Assembly (NCBI GenBank): GCA_900548185.1
Contig: URJJ01000022.1
Coordinates: 1 to 45,120 of the forward strand
Length of the DNA: 45,120 bases
Direction of reading: 5' to 3'
Source of the DNA: an uncultured Opitutales bacterium
GTDB lineage: Bacteria; Verrucomicrobiota; Verrucomicrobiia; Opitutales; Intestinicryptomonadaceae
Shown: piece after piece, positions 32,601 through 41,194 of the stretch
How positions within the stretch are numbered: the stretch's first letter is position 1
Layout: every line of letters starts with the position of its first letter
Made by a program: the position numbers and the translations under genes
Notes under the pieces: model-generated
Databases searched by the model: none
What the model saw: the letters and a program-made list of their open reading frames with translations, nothing else
What the model was told of the DNA's origin: nothing

Positions 32601-33598
32601 CCGAGAAGATAGAATGGGATCCGGGCCCGCAGAAGTTTGAAGCCCCCAAACCGCCCAAGACGCACCCGCAGCGCAAAGTCCTGGCAAAGGGATGGCCCTT
32701 CGGCCCCGAAGCCGCCGCGGAGATGGCAGGGCGCGAAAAGCTGCCGAAGGAAATATCCGTGGACCTCGGCAACGGGCAAAGCATGCGCTTTGCGCTCGTC
32801 CCCGCAGGCTCATTTGTGATGGGCTCCAACTCGCGCTTCTACGACGAGGGGCCGGCCGCCGCAGTGAAAGTCGAAAAGCCCTTCTACATGGCGGTGTTTG
32901 AGACGACAAACGCCCAATACGCGGCCTTCGACAAATCCCACAATTCGGGCTTCCTCGACCGCCACTGGAAAGACCACATAAACCAGGGCTACCCCGCCAA
33001 CCTCCCCGAACAGCCCGTCGTGCGCGTCTCGTGGAAGGAGGCCAAGTCGTTCGCCGACTGGCTCTCCAAAAAGCACGGCATATCCGCCTCGCTCCCCACC
33101 GAAAGGCAGTGGGAATGGGCCGCGCGCGCCGGCTCCGACAGGGATTTCTGGTACGGCAACATCGGCGACGACTTTTCAAAATTTGAAAACCTCTCCGACC
33201 TCACCACCAAAAAATTCGCCGTAATGGGAGTGGACCCCCAGCCCATACACAACCCGTCCCCCGAAATGGCCTTCGTCCCCGCCGACCTGAATTTCGACGA
33301 CGGGTCGCTGGTTTCGGCAAAGGTTGGCTCCTACGCCCCGAACGCATTCGGGCTTTACGACATGGGCGGCAACGTCGCCGAATGGAGCCTCGACGATTAC
33401 AGCGAATCCCTCGGCGGCAAAAGGATTCCCGGCCGCAAAGTCGCAAGGGGCGGAAGCTGGCGCGACAGGCCCAAATTCGCGCCCGCAACCCTGCGCAGGG
33501 AATACCCCGAATGGCAGAAAGTCTATAACGTAGGCGTGCGCCTCGTCATAAACGACGCCGAAAAGGCGGCCGCCATATTCGGCGCAAAAGGCGAATAA
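29657..33598 (+). CDS. Large secreted fusion: TolB-like/HZS-alpha-like region, two CxxCH motifs, C-terminal SUMF1 domain
   Basis: 1313 residues. A signal peptide covers about 1-28 (MGKRNMWRTILLGILAGIA). Residues about 350-700 look like a TolB-type propeller, as in the middle domain of hydrazine-synthase-alpha-related proteins, and contain C457-x3-C461-H462. C808-x2-C811-H812 and C858-x2-C861-H862 are typical c-type haem sites. Residues about 1043-1313 form a formylglycine-generating-enzyme/SUMF1 domain (LVPAGSFVMGSN, PTERQWEWAARAGS, GNVAEWSLD, ARGGSWRDRP). The Cys pair used by true FGE after GGSW is absent, so sulfatase activation is unlikely. ATG 29657 is used; ATG 29672 has GGGGA upstream and is possible. 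It is monocistronic with a strong terminator. Function unknown; periplasmic redox or substrate processing is plausible. Confidence 0.85.
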   Translation: MGKRNMWRTILLGILAGIAPCLRAAPTADEAAASREAEKIYSKEKTFANSVSSTFAKYEAWRAEEIKFLNSSGIRFGAWSEGKTPEGFPKFSCEIESPKDAAIGITLYLPEFSEIRLNGEKVGENTSNRRTPDPRIASLALKAGKNDLSICLTRRVDGFHYGPYCSPYADPIIRLRELFRRDYPEYTRLLAGDTNLYLSNNYRGELERTLGELIERSLFSAGKFEEKWKRMAEENVPSNSSEWLELYSEIIETRALELALKFDVKNLGDAIGHLSKKYPRKYPEKYAKELADWEKAMPSIIEALKGGDATGGGKLAAYHAFAREALLANPLLEKYRKIVYVVRKPGTPEDGMPTNWQTQQIIKEREKWGDEIWIMDIADPEGARLLFKSPETPAVTDLRIDWDAKKLMFSSIDSKNRWQLFEISSDGTGLKMLTPGIHDGVDAYDGAYLPNGKIVFCYTACHAGVPCNMGVEDVCNLYVMDPDAGSPEAVDKSIRQLTFEQDADWHPAVTNDGRIMYTRWEYTDNSHYFSRILFTMNPDGTGQSALYGSTSYWPNSLFFSKPIPGSSSKFLSLVSGHHGVRRSGEIHLFDTSAGTTGDEGRIHKFPSYGRKYVAKIKDELVDSSWPQFLHPYPLSEDFVIASARTPEHGWRLYLIDKFDNMLEIQKSDRGAIFEASPLAPRKRPPVIPDRVAPKLKENPRLDTGYVFLNDIYQGPGLAGVPHGEVKSLRVFEYNYGYRLLASHEAVGQEASWDMKRIRGTVPVEKDGSAMFEVPANRPIAIQPLDKDGKALALMRSWFVVMPGETQSCVGCHETQGTAPVQASAMASRKAPSKIAEFMGPVRGFSFARDVQPVLDKYCVGCHDGSKEGAPNLSRSPKPAWKNFSRAYMALHPLVRRSGPESNQNMLVPSEFSANTSELVQMLKKGHHGVNMDADAWRMLYTWIDLNVPYNGTWKEIRPDVPNGGDRERMKFLALYANRFDDPEKIEWDPGPQKFEAPKPPKTHPQRKVLAKGWPFGPEAAAEMAGREKLPKEISVDLGNGQSMRFALVPAGSFVMGSNSRFYDEGPAAAVKVEKPFYMAVFETTNAQYAAFDKSHNSGFLDRHWKDHINQGYPANLPEQPVVRVSWKEAKSFADWLSKKHGISASLPTERQWEWAARAGSDRDFWYGNIGDDFSKFENLSDLTTKKFAVMGVDPQPIHNPSPEMAFVPADLNFDDGSLVSAKVGSYAPNAFGLYDMGGNVAEWSLDDYSESLGGKRIPGRKVARGGSWRDRPKFAPATLRREYPEWQKVYNVGVRLVINDAEKAAAIFGAKGE

Positions 33599-34061
33599 AA
33601 ACGCCTGAAAAGCGGCGGCCCCGGATTGCAGCATCCGGGGCCGCATTGTTTTTATGCAAGCTGCCGCGCAAAAATTCCTGCGCCCGGGATTTTCATGCCG
33701 GATGAAATCCAACGACCGCCCCACAAATTTCCCCAGAGCCTGCGGACGGCTTTAAGCAGCATATCAAAAAGGGCGGCGCAAATCCGCATCCCCCCTGCTG
33801 AAAAATCCAAAAAGCCGCCCATGCGTTTTCAAATGCAAAAACGGGATGCCCTTTACGGTTTCCCAAAAAGGGCGGATTTATTGGGCCGGGCGCCATTGCA
33901 GGCAATGCCATAAATCGGGGCTTCTTAAAAAATCATTCCCCGGTTTCCAAGAACCGAAGTTCGCAATAACCCCATCGGCAAGGCGTCCCGCCAGCGCCGG
34001 GCAAACACGCAAAGTGCACTTGACTCTTGAAAAGCGAAATTCCGTCTGCAATAATATCAAC
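33599..34061. other. Intergenic region after the fusion gene
   Basis: A strong terminator at 33615-33653, then about 400 bp without a supported gene up to the small membrane-protein gene. Confidence 0.5.
33615..33653 (+). terminator. Rho-independent terminator of the fusion gene
   Basis: GCGGCCCCGGAT / ATCCGGGGCCGC, a perfect 12-bp stem with a 6-nt loop, followed by ATTGTTTTT, 17 nt after the stop. Confidence 0.9.
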
Positions 34062-34286
34062 ATGAAAACACTTGCAATAATCGCCCTCGCAATTTTCGCC
34101 GCTTTTGCCTGCATGATTGCCCTCTCTGGCAGGTATGAAATCGAAGTTTTGGGAAAATCCAGGGACGCCTGCCTGAGGCTGGACAAATGGACGGGGAAAG
34201 TAGAACTCCTCCCCATAGATTCGACAGTTTACAGGAAATGGGCCGAAACGGAAGGCCCGCGCGCTCGCCAAACTGCGGGCGAGTGA
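34062..34286 (+). CDS. Small single-pass membrane protein
   Basis: 74 residues from ATG 34062. Residues about 2-22 are one hydrophobic helix (KTLAIIALAIFAAFACMIAL). The exposed part contains LRLDKWTGKVELL, a small pattern (xxLDxWTGKVxx) that recurs in short bacterial membrane proteins of unknown role. The longer frame to 33846 has no typical start and is not needed. It is probably a real small gene: the hydrophobic N-terminus and the motif are unlikely by chance. Confidence 0.6.
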   Translation: MKTLAIIALAIFAAFACMIALSGRYEIEVLGKSRDACLRLDKWTGKVELLPIDSTVYRKWAETEGPRARQTAGE

Positions 34287-34455
34287 GACGGCGGCGGGAG
34301 GCGCAAGGGGGCTGGAAAAGCGTCCGGGGGCCCAACATTTGCGCAAAAAAAGCTCCAAGAGCCGCAGGATAGCGGCATGCGGGAGGCGAATGTAAATCCC
34401 CCCGCCTGATGCTCAAACCCGGCGGCTTATGCGCCGCTTGCAGCGCGTGCGGCCC

Positions 34456-35742
34456 CTATTTTATCTCGCCGTCCGGCCCCGCCTTGGTTCCCTTCTGGAC
34501 GACGTTTCCGCGCGCGTCGGCGGGCCAGCCGAAGGCGCGGCATACGGCCTCCGCAAGCGCATCCGCCGACGCCGGGGCGCCCAACCCCGCCGGAAGGTCC
34601 GCCACGCCGAGGCCCTTCTCGCGCGCAAGGGCGCCGATGAAGGCGTTTTCAGAGCCGCCGTGCGCCCTGCAAAGAATCAGCTTGGGGCGCGCGGCGGAAG
34701 CCGAGATTCGCCCCACGGCCTCCCGGTAGGCTGCCCGCCATTCAGCCTCCCCGCCGGGTCTGGGCGGCGGCGGGGCGAACACCACCGCAGAGGGCGGAAG
34801 AAGGCTCAGGGCGTACCCGGAAATCCGCGCATAGTCCGGGTCGCAAACGGGCGTTGAAGTGTCGCAGTAGGATATGTTGGCCACGCTCGCAAGGCGTTCG
34901 CGGACGGCCTCCGCGGCATGCCTGGTTTCGCCCCCCAAAAACACTATGCGCTCGCCCTCCTCGGACTTCGTGTTGAAGCCGCGAAACAGTATGTATCCGG
35001 CCCCGCCCCATCCCGCAGCGTCCGGAGGGAATCCGGCCGGGGCTTTGCGCCCTCCGGGCATTCCCAGAGCCTCCAGGGCGGCCTTCGCCACGGCGTCGCC
35101 CTGAAACCTCTTTCCAGGCTCCCGGAAATGCACGCCGTCCCCGGCCCAGTTTTCCCCGGGATCCATGCCCTCCATGAGGCTTATGAAATCGACTATCGGG
35201 ATGCCGCGCTCGCGCGAGATTTCAAAGAGGGCTTCGTCTGCGATTTTGCGCCCGTCCTTGAGCGGAGTGCGGGAAATGAGGAAGAGCTTCGCGCGCGGGA
35301 GCTTTGCGGAGATGAAGTCCAGCGCGTTTTCTATGTGCGCCTTGCGGGCGCGCCAGTCGGGCATATGGAGGTGGCCGCCGTTGTGAAACCCGACAGCGTC
35401 CCAGCGCCCCTGCTCGATGGCGAGGTTGAGGGCGAATATGTAGTCGGGGTCGCTTGCGCACATCGAAGACGACCACGCGGAGACGTTCACGCCGCTTGCG
35501 CCGAGCCTGGCGGCGGCGGCCTCCTTGAAGCCGTTTACGATAGAATCCCCCACGAGGAGCACGCGCGGGGACTTTTCGTCGCGGGCGTTGAAGGAGACGA
35601 ACTCATTCCAGTCTATGTTTTCCTGCGGCCGTGGGGTCGGGTCGGCGGGCTCGAATTTTTTGTAAAGGGCGTCGGCTCCCTGCGAGGAGCAGACGGCTGC
35701 AAGCGACACCGCTGCGGCCAGAATCCGTGGCATAAATTTCAT
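34456..35742 (-). CDS. Secreted SGNH/GDSL hydrolase with degenerate second copy
   Basis: 428 residues with a signal peptide of about 23. The first half is an SGNH hydrolase: VLLVGDSIVNGF (nucleophile Ser about 66), a Gly/Asn block (GFHNGGHLH) and DGVHF with the Asp/His pair near 202-205. The second half (about 265-425) resembles a repeat of the first, with IVFLGGETRH in place of VLLVGDSIVN, and VCDPDYARISGYALSL matching CASDPDYIFALNLAI. In it the GDS serine and the DxxH pair are gone. The family contains esterases and deacetylases of polysaccharides; in this genome a role in carbohydrate de-esterification is likely but unproven. It lies 127 bp downstream of msbA on the same strand. Confidence 0.8.
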   Translation of the reverse strand: MKFMPRILAAAVSLAAVCSSQGADALYKKFEPADPTPRPQENIDWNEFVSFNARDEKSPRVLLVGDSIVNGFKEAAAARLGASGVNVSAWSSSMCASDPDYIFALNLAIEQGRWDAVGFHNGGHLHMPDWRARKAHIENALDFISAKLPRAKLFLISRTPLKDGRKIADEALFEISRERGIPIVDFISLMEGMDPGENWAGDGVHFREPGKRFQGDAVAKAALEALGMPGGRKAPAGFPPDAAGWGGAGYILFRGFNTKSEEGERIVFLGGETRHAAEAVRERLASVANISYCDTSTPVCDPDYARISGYALSLLPPSAVVFAPPPPRPGGEAEWRAAYREAVGRISASAARPKLILCRAHGGSENAFIGALAREKGLGVADLPAGLGAPASADALAEAVCRAFGWPADARGNVVQKGTKAGPDGEIK

Positions 35743-35869
35743 GCCCGAATCATCGCGCAGGCGCAGGCGCGTGTCAACCGGTTTGAGCCCATGCCGGAGG
35801 ATTTTTTAAAAGGCTCGCCGAAAGGCCGGCGCGCCGGGGACCCGCGCCGGGCGGAAAGCGGCGCCCGGC

Positions 35870-37615
35870 TCAGGAGCCAGATTTTGCCATCTGGCGCTCG
35901 TAGAGGCCGCGGAAATATTCGCACCTTTCCATGAGCTCGGCGTGCGTGCCGAAATCTATTATGCGCCCCTCGCGGAACACTATGATTTTGTCGGCGTTTT
36001 TTATGGTGCTGAAGCGGTGGGCGATTATGAACACGGTCCTGCCGCGCATCAGGGTGTCGAGGGCCTGCTGGATGTAGGCCTCGCTGTTGGAGTCGAGCGC
36101 GGAAGTCGCCTCGTCGAGGAAGATTATCGGGGCGTCCTTGAGGAATACGCGGGCTATCGCAATCCTCTGCTTCTGGCCCCCGGAGAGCCTGTCGCCCCGC
36201 TCGCCGACTACCGTGTCGTAGCCGTTTTCCAGCTCGCGCACGAACTCGTCGGCGTAGGCCTTGCGCGCGGCCTCGAAAACTTCCGCGTCGGAGGCGCCGG
36301 GGCGGGCGAGGCGGATGTTTTCAAATATGGTGTCGTTGAAGAGGACGGGGTACTGGGGGACGGAGCCTATGTTGGCGTAGAGGTCCGCGAGGGCGACGTC
36401 GCGCAGGGGAATGCCGTCGAGGCGGATTTCGCCGGAGCACGGGTCGTAGAAGCGCATTGCAAGCTTTGCGAAGGTGCTCTTTCCCGCGCCGCTTTCCCCG
36501 ACGAGCGCGCAGCTTGTGCCTGCGGGAATGCGGATTGAGGCGTCGGTAAGCACAGGCTTGTCCTTGTAGGAAAAATTCACATTCCGGAATTCGTAGGCGC
36601 CCGCAGCCCTGCCGAGCGCGACGGGGGAGGCGGCCTCGGGAACCGTCGTCTCGTAGTCGAGCACCTCGTTTATGCGGTCGATGAGCGGCATCGACTTTAT
36701 GAAGTCGGAAGCCATGCGCATAATGCGCTTTATCGGGTCTATTATGAGGTAGAGGGTTATGCCGACTTCCGCAAACACCGCAAAGCCGATTTCAAGCTTG
36801 TAGATATACACGAACATCCCGGCTATCAGCACGGAGGCCAGAATCTCCATAAAAGGCTGCTGCATCAGCTCGTACTTGACGACCTTCAGGTTCAGCCTCT
36901 GGTAGTCCATGTTCATGCGCTCGAACTTTGAAATCTGCTGCCGCTGGAGGTTAAACACCCTCACCTCGTGCACGGCGTCGAGGTTTTCGTTGAAAAGCTG
37001 GGCGATTGAGCTCAGCTCTATCTGGGCCTGGCGGGAGTTGCGCTTGAGGCGCTTCCTTATGACCTGGACCGGCAGCACGCAGAACGGGGCCGCCAGTATG
37101 AACACCCCCAAAAACATGACCTTGCCCGTCGAATACGAAATCCAGACGAGGGCGCCTATGCCCCCCATGAGCTGGAAGAACTGCTTGAAAAATTCGGAGG
37201 AGAAGGTGAGGAATATCGCCTGCACCGAGGCGGTGTCGCCGCTAAGGCGCACAAGGAGGTCGCCCGTCGTGAACCTGTCGAAGAAGGCGACGGGGTAGCT
37301 TTGCACGCGCGCGAAGATGTCCTGCTTCATGCGCCGGAGGGAGTCTATGGAACAGTAGCTCATAAGGTACCCGCTTATGACACCTGCCAGGCCCCTGAAC
37401 ACGAATACGGCCGGCAGCAGCGCGGCAATCCCCAGCACCTGGGCTGTAGTGTAAACGGCGCCGTCCTCCGGCTCGAACACCGTCCTCAGCACCACCTTGA
37501 CGATGTACGGCATAAGCCCGCTGGAAGCGCCGAATATGATTCCGAAAAATATGGCGACAACCAGATACCAGACGACCGGCCTGAAATACTTGAAATACCT
37601 TGTGAATTTTTCCAT
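35870..37615 (-). CDS. msbA: ABC exporter, MsbA-like (membrane domain fused to ATPase)
   Basis: 581 residues, the usual MsbA length. Six transmembrane segments occupy about residues 15-310. The nucleotide-binding domain has Walker A GESGAGKST near 371-379, the signature LSGGQKQR near 475, Walker B IIFLDEAT near 497 and the switch His in IIAHR near 533. MsbA flips lipid A core or phospholipid across the inner membrane. Generic half-size exporters look similar, but the company of dgkA, GDP-sugar genes and a DUF374 acyltransferase supports a lipid/LPS role. The start ATG 37613-37615 is 19 bp after dgkA. Confidence 0.82.
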   Translation of the reverse strand: MEKFTRYFKYFRPVVWYLVVAIFFGIIFGASSGLMPYIVKVVLRTVFEPEDGAVYTTAQVLGIAALLPAVFVFRGLAGVISGYLMSYCSIDSLRRMKQDIFARVQSYPVAFFDRFTTGDLLVRLSGDTASVQAIFLTFSSEFFKQFFQLMGGIGALVWISYSTGKVMFLGVFILAAPFCVLPVQVIRKRLKRNSRQAQIELSSIAQLFNENLDAVHEVRVFNLQRQQISKFERMNMDYQRLNLKVVKYELMQQPFMEILASVLIAGMFVYIYKLEIGFAVFAEVGITLYLIIDPIKRIMRMASDFIKSMPLIDRINEVLDYETTVPEAASPVALGRAAGAYEFRNVNFSYKDKPVLTDASIRIPAGTSCALVGESGAGKSTFAKLAMRFYDPCSGEIRLDGIPLRDVALADLYANIGSVPQYPVLFNDTIFENIRLARPGASDAEVFEAARKAYADEFVRELENGYDTVVGERGDRLSGGQKQRIAIARVFLKDAPIIFLDEATSALDSNSEAYIQQALDTLMRGRTVFIIAHRFSTIKNADKIIVFREGRIIDFGTHAELMERCEYFRGLYERQMAKSGS

Positions 37616-37634
37616 GTCAAAAAAACGTTATTCT

Positions 37635-38021
37635 TCAGCCCGCCAGAGCCCCCCACAGCACGACGCCCCAGACGAGGGCCGCGAACGCCAGGGCGAGGAA
37701 TACGGCGGCGCTTGCCATGTCCTTGGCGCGCTTCGCCAGGGGGTGGAGGCCGGGGCTTGCGAGGTTTACGCACTCCTCGACGGCCGAGTTCAAAAGCTCG
37801 ACTATCCAAAGCGCAAAGACCGAGCCAGCCAGCGCGCACTTCTCGATTGCGGGCACGTCCAAAAAAAGCGCAAGTATTAAAAGCGGGATTCCGGCTGCGA
37901 CCTCCTGCCTGAAGGCCGCCTCCCCCCTGAATGCAGCGGCGAGGCCGTCAATGGAATACATGAACGCCCCCGCAAGGCGGCGGACGCCCCTGGACTTCTT
38001 TATTTCCGGAGGTCTGAACAT
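37635..38021 (-). CDS. dgkA: Diacylglycerol kinase (DgkA type)
   Basis: 128 residues, three hydrophobic helices and the family residues: GEAAFRQE near the first helix and ELLNSAVEECVNLASPGLHPLAKRAKDMASAAV, which includes the E...N...E and KDxxSAAV active-site motif. It phosphorylates diacylglycerol, or undecaprenol in some bacteria, at the inner membrane to recycle lipids made during envelope synthesis. The gene starts 9 nt after fcl and ends 19 nt before msbA, so it is in one operon with them. Confidence 0.92.
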   Translation of the reverse strand: MFRPPEIKKSRGVRRLAGAFMYSIDGLAAAFRGEAAFRQEVAAGIPLLILALFLDVPAIEKCALAGSVFALWIVELLNSAVEECVNLASPGLHPLAKRAKDMASAAVFLALAFAALVWGVVLWGALAG

Positions 38022-38030
38022 GGCCCAATC

Positions 38031-38981
38031 CTAGCGCATGCGCACGGCGCCCGATTCCAGTTCGCGCAAAAAAGACGCGTACGCGTGGGCGACGCCGCTT
38101 TTTATGTCGTATTTCGGCCTCCAGCCGAACGAACGCAAAAGCGACGTGTCGGAGAGCTTTCGCGGCGTGCCGTCGGGCTTCGACTCGTCGCGGACTATGC
38201 GGCCGCGGTAGCCGACGGTTTCTGCCACTATTTCGGCAAGACGAGCTATCGAAACCTCCTCGCCGCTGCCGAGGTTCACCAGGTCCGGCGGGTTTTCCAT
38301 GTTCAGGAGCGCAAGGCATGCGGAGGCGAGGTCGTCGACATGCAGGAACTCGCGCAGCGGCGAGCCGGTCCCCCACAGCACGACTTCGGAAGCCCCGGAT
38401 TCCGCAGCCTCGTGAAACCTGCGGATGAGGGCGGGCAGGACGTGGGAGTTCTTCTCGTGGTAGTTGTCGCCCGGGCCGTAGAGGTTCGTCGGCATGGCGC
38501 TGTGGTAGCACAGGCCGTGCTGGCGCCTGTAAAATTCGCACATCTTAAGGCCCGCAATCTTCGCCACGGCGTAGGCTTCGTTCGTCTTTTCAAGCGGGCC
38601 CGAAAGGAGGGCGGACTCTGGGATGGGCTGGGGCGCCATCCGGGGGTAGATGCAGGTGCTGCCAAGGTAAAGAAGGCGCCCCACCCCTGCGCGGCGGGCC
38701 GCGCGTATGGTGTTGAGGGCTATTGCCAGGTTCACTTCGATGAAGTCCGCCGGATAGGCGTCGTTTGCGTATATTCCGCCGACCTTGGCGGCGGCGATGA
38801 CGGCGACGTCCGGGCGCTCGGAGGAGAAAAAGTCCTCGACACGCCCCTGGTCTGTGAGGTCTAGTTCGGAATGCGGCCTCAGGGCGAGGTTTTCAAAGCC
38901 TCCGGCGCGGAGGGCGCGGACTATCGCCCCCCCGACCATGCCTTGGTGCCCCGCAACGTAAATTTTATCGCTCTTTTTCAT
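38031..38981 (-). CDS. fcl: GDP-L-fucose synthase
   Basis: 316 residues from ATG 38979-38981; the upstream in-frame extension is not needed. The NADPH-binding loop is G11-H-Q-G14-M-V-G17. The catalytic triad of this short-chain epimerase/reductase family is S108 (LYLGSTCIYP), Y137 and K141 (YAVAKIAG). MPTNLYGPGDNYH and HVDDLASA are specific to GDP-fucose synthases. It converts the GMD product GDP-4-keto-6-deoxymannose to GDP-L-fucose; no gmd gene is in the window. It sits between manC and dgkA in one direction. Confidence 0.95.
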   Translation of the reverse strand: MKKSDKIYVAGHQGMVGGAIVRALRAGGFENLALRPHSELDLTDQGRVEDFFSSERPDVAVIAAAKVGGIYANDAYPADFIEVNLAIALNTIRAARRAGVGRLLYLGSTCIYPRMAPQPIPESALLSGPLEKTNEAYAVAKIAGLKMCEFYRRQHGLCYHSAMPTNLYGPGDNYHEKNSHVLPALIRRFHEAAESGASEVVLWGTGSPLREFLHVDDLASACLALLNMENPPDLVNLGSGEEVSIARLAEIVAETVGYRGRIVRDESKPDGTPRKLSDTSLLRSFGWRPKYDIKSGVAHAYASFLRELESGAVRMR

Positions 38982-39090
38982 ATTTGAAAGCCGGGGCGCG
39001 CAACGCCAACGAGTGCGCGGACGCTTACGGCGGAATTTTGAAAAGGTATTTTCCGGGCGCGCCAAGTCAACCGTTTTCGCCCCGCCGCCG

Positions 39091-40167
39091 TCAGCGGTAG
39101 TTCTTGGGCAGCATCGCCACGAGCCCCTTTACGGATTCCGCGCAGTCCCTGCGGCATATGAGCGTCGCGTCCGGGGCGTGGACCACGATGAGGTCGCGGA
39201 CTCCGACGAGGGCGGTCGCCCTGCCCGATTCGTCGAACACCACGCAGTCCTCGGAATCCTTCGCAAAGAGCTCCCCGCGCGCGACGTTTCCGTTTTCGTC
39301 CCTGGCGTAGTGGCGCTCCACGGCGCTCCACGAGCCAACGTCGTCCCAGGCGAAGCCGGCGGGCACCACCCAGGCGTTGTCGGCCTTTTCCATCACAGAA
39401 AAATCTATGCTTATCCGCTCCACGTCCGGATAGCACCGCGCCATGGCGCCCGCAAAATCCCCGCCATTTTCCGCGTCCGCGCGCATTTGCTCAAAAGCGG
39501 CCCCTATCGCCGGGGCGAAGCGGGAGACGGCGGAGACCACGCTTGAGACCTTCCACACGAATATTCCGGAATTCCAGTAAAATCCGCCGGACTCCAGATA
39601 GTAGGCGGCGCGAACGGCGCTGGGCTTTTCAAAAAACCGCGCCACCCTGCACGACGGCCTGCCCCCCCCGCCCAGCGGTTCGCCGCGCTTTATATAGCCG
39701 TATCCGGTGGAGGGGAAAGACGGCTCCACGCCGATTGTAACGAGCCTGTCGCCGCCCTCGGCAAGCTCGAATGCCTCAAGCACCGTCGCAGCGAAGGCGT
39801 CCTCGTCCGGAACCACATGGTCGGACGGGAGGACCGCGAAAGACGCGTCGCGCCCGGCCTCCCTCAGCGATATCCACGCGGCCCCGGCGGAGACGGCGGC
39901 GGTGGTGTCCCTCGGCAGGGGCTCGGAAATTATCCTGTCCGGAGGAAAATCCGGGCACGCCGCGCGGATTCCCTCCACCTGCTCGCGGTTTGTGACGATA
40001 AATATGTTGTCCTGCGGGACGACCCTTGCCGCGCGCCGCAGGGCCTGCTCCAGCAAACATCCGCCGGAGCCTGCAACGCTCCAGAGGTGTTTTGGCTTCG
40101 CGACGCGGCTGAGGGGCCAGAACCGCTCCCCGGCGCCGCCGGCCATTATCATCACATACCGATTCAT
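39091..40167 (-). CDS. manC: Mannose-1-phosphate guanylyltransferase
   Basis: 358 residues from ATG 40165-40167 with GGAT upstream; an ATG at 40176 is also possible. The nucleotidyltransferase signature GGAGERFWPLSR is at about 10-21, with PKHL after it, followed by the family segments EPLPRDTTAAVSAGAAW, LPSDHVV and FEKPS...YWNSGIFVW. There is no C-terminal phosphomannose isomerase domain, so it is the single-domain type. It makes GDP-mannose, the precursor used to form GDP-fucose by the next gene, fcl. Confidence 0.93.
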   Translation of the reverse strand: MNRYVMIMAGGAGERFWPLSRVAKPKHLWSVAGSGGCLLEQALRRAARVVPQDNIFIVTNREQVEGIRAACPDFPPDRIISEPLPRDTTAAVSAGAAWISLREAGRDASFAVLPSDHVVPDEDAFAATVLEAFELAEGGDRLVTIGVEPSFPSTGYGYIKRGEPLGGGGRPSCRVARFFEKPSAVRAAYYLESGGFYWNSGIFVWKVSSVVSAVSRFAPAIGAAFEQMRADAENGGDFAGAMARCYPDVERISIDFSVMEKADNAWVVPAGFAWDDVGSWSAVERHYARDENGNVARGELFAKDSEDCVVFDESGRATALVGVRDLIVVHAPDATLICRRDCAESVKGLVAMLPKNYR

Positions 40168-40328
40168 GCAATCCATGCTGCAAAAATTCCCCGGCATGTC
40201 GAGCATTAAGCGCCCCACGCAGGCGAGGCGCGACCCGTGAGCAATCCCTGCAATTTATATTTGAATGAAAACGCCCCCGCAGGCGTCAAAACATACAATA
40301 CGGCAACAGCCTTAAAAAATACATATCG

Positions 40329-40988
40329 ATGAAAAACAACGCGCCCCGAGGCGCCCTCCCTGGAATTCCGGCAAAAACGGCGCTATTTGCCATATCGCTT
40401 GCGATGCGCCTGCTGTACATGACCCTGCGGGTAAAATCCTGCGACTGCTCAAAAAGCGCCCTGCGCGGCGGCGGGCGCACGGTGCTTCTCATATGGCACA
40501 ACCGCATTTCCATAACCCCGTATATAAAGATGAAGTACCGCTTTTCAAAGCCCATATACGGCCTTGTCAGCGCGAGCAGAGACGGCGGGCTGCTGGCCCA
40601 GTTCTTCCGGTTTTTCGGCATTCCAAGCGAGCGGGGTTCGAGCTCCGAAAGCGGCGCGCGGGCTGCAATCGGCCTTATAAGGCGGCTCCGCGAAGGCTCC
40701 GACATCTGCATAACGCCCGACGGCCCTCGGGGGCCGAGATACCGGGCAAAGGACGGAGCGTTTTCAATATGCGACAAAGCGGGCGCAAAAATGGTGTTCA
40801 TGCGCGCCGAATACAAGAGCTTCTGGAGCCTGAAGTCCTGGGACGGCTTCATGATTCCAAAACCGTTTTCGCGGGTCGAGCTCAGGGCCGAGGCGATACC
40901 TTCTTTTGCAGAATTTTCGAGGCTCGCCGAAAACCGAGGCATCAGCCGCGCGGAATACGCCTTTGAGCTTCTTGGCGGAGAAGCCTAG
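40329..40988 (+). CDS. DUF374 lysophospholipid acyltransferase family protein
   Basis: 219 residues. Family motifs are visible: WHNR near 56, SASRDGG, RGSSSESG and ITPDGPRGPRY, which replace the HxxxxD block and the glycerophosphate-binding loop of LpxL-type acyltransferases. One hydrophobic stretch near the N-terminus should place it at the inner membrane. DUF374 enzymes are thought to acylate lipid A or its precursors. It is divergent from manC with 161 bp between, and convergent with the LTA-synthase-like gene. A minus-strand ORF through most of it is a shadow. Confidence 0.87.
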   Translation: MKNNAPRGALPGIPAKTALFAISLAMRLLYMTLRVKSCDCSKSALRGGGRTVLLIWHNRISITPYIKMKYRFSKPIYGLVSASRDGGLLAQFFRFFGIPSERGSSSESGARAAIGLIRRLREGSDICITPDGPRGPRYRAKDGAFSICDKAGAKMVFMRAEYKSFWSLKSWDGFMIPKPFSRVELRAEAIPSFAEFSRLAENRGISRAEYAFELLGGEA

Positions 40989-41194
40989 CCAAAAGACAGG
41001 CAAAAACGGCAATGCGCGGAGTTTTTACGCTCTGAAAAGCCCCGAGCGACGCCGGAACCACGCGCGGCAGGCTCCCTTCGGACGGAGCCCCGGTTCTCCG
41101 CATCGCCGGGGCGCAAAATTGCGCCTGCCCTGGGGGCATTCCCGCAGCAGGGCTCCATAAAACGCGGACGCCCCCGAGACGCCCCGCGCGGAAG

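Noticed and set aside
32166..33179. 337-residue minus-strand ORF
   Set aside because: Arg/Ser/Pro-rich shadow of the SUMF1 fusion gene.
32700..33598. Canonical formylglycine-generating enzyme for sulfatase activation
   Set aside because: The catalytic Cys pair after GGSW is missing, so only the fold can be claimed.
40286..40942. 218-residue minus-strand ORF
   Set aside because: Antisense to the DUF374 acyltransferase, whose motifs are all present on the plus strand.
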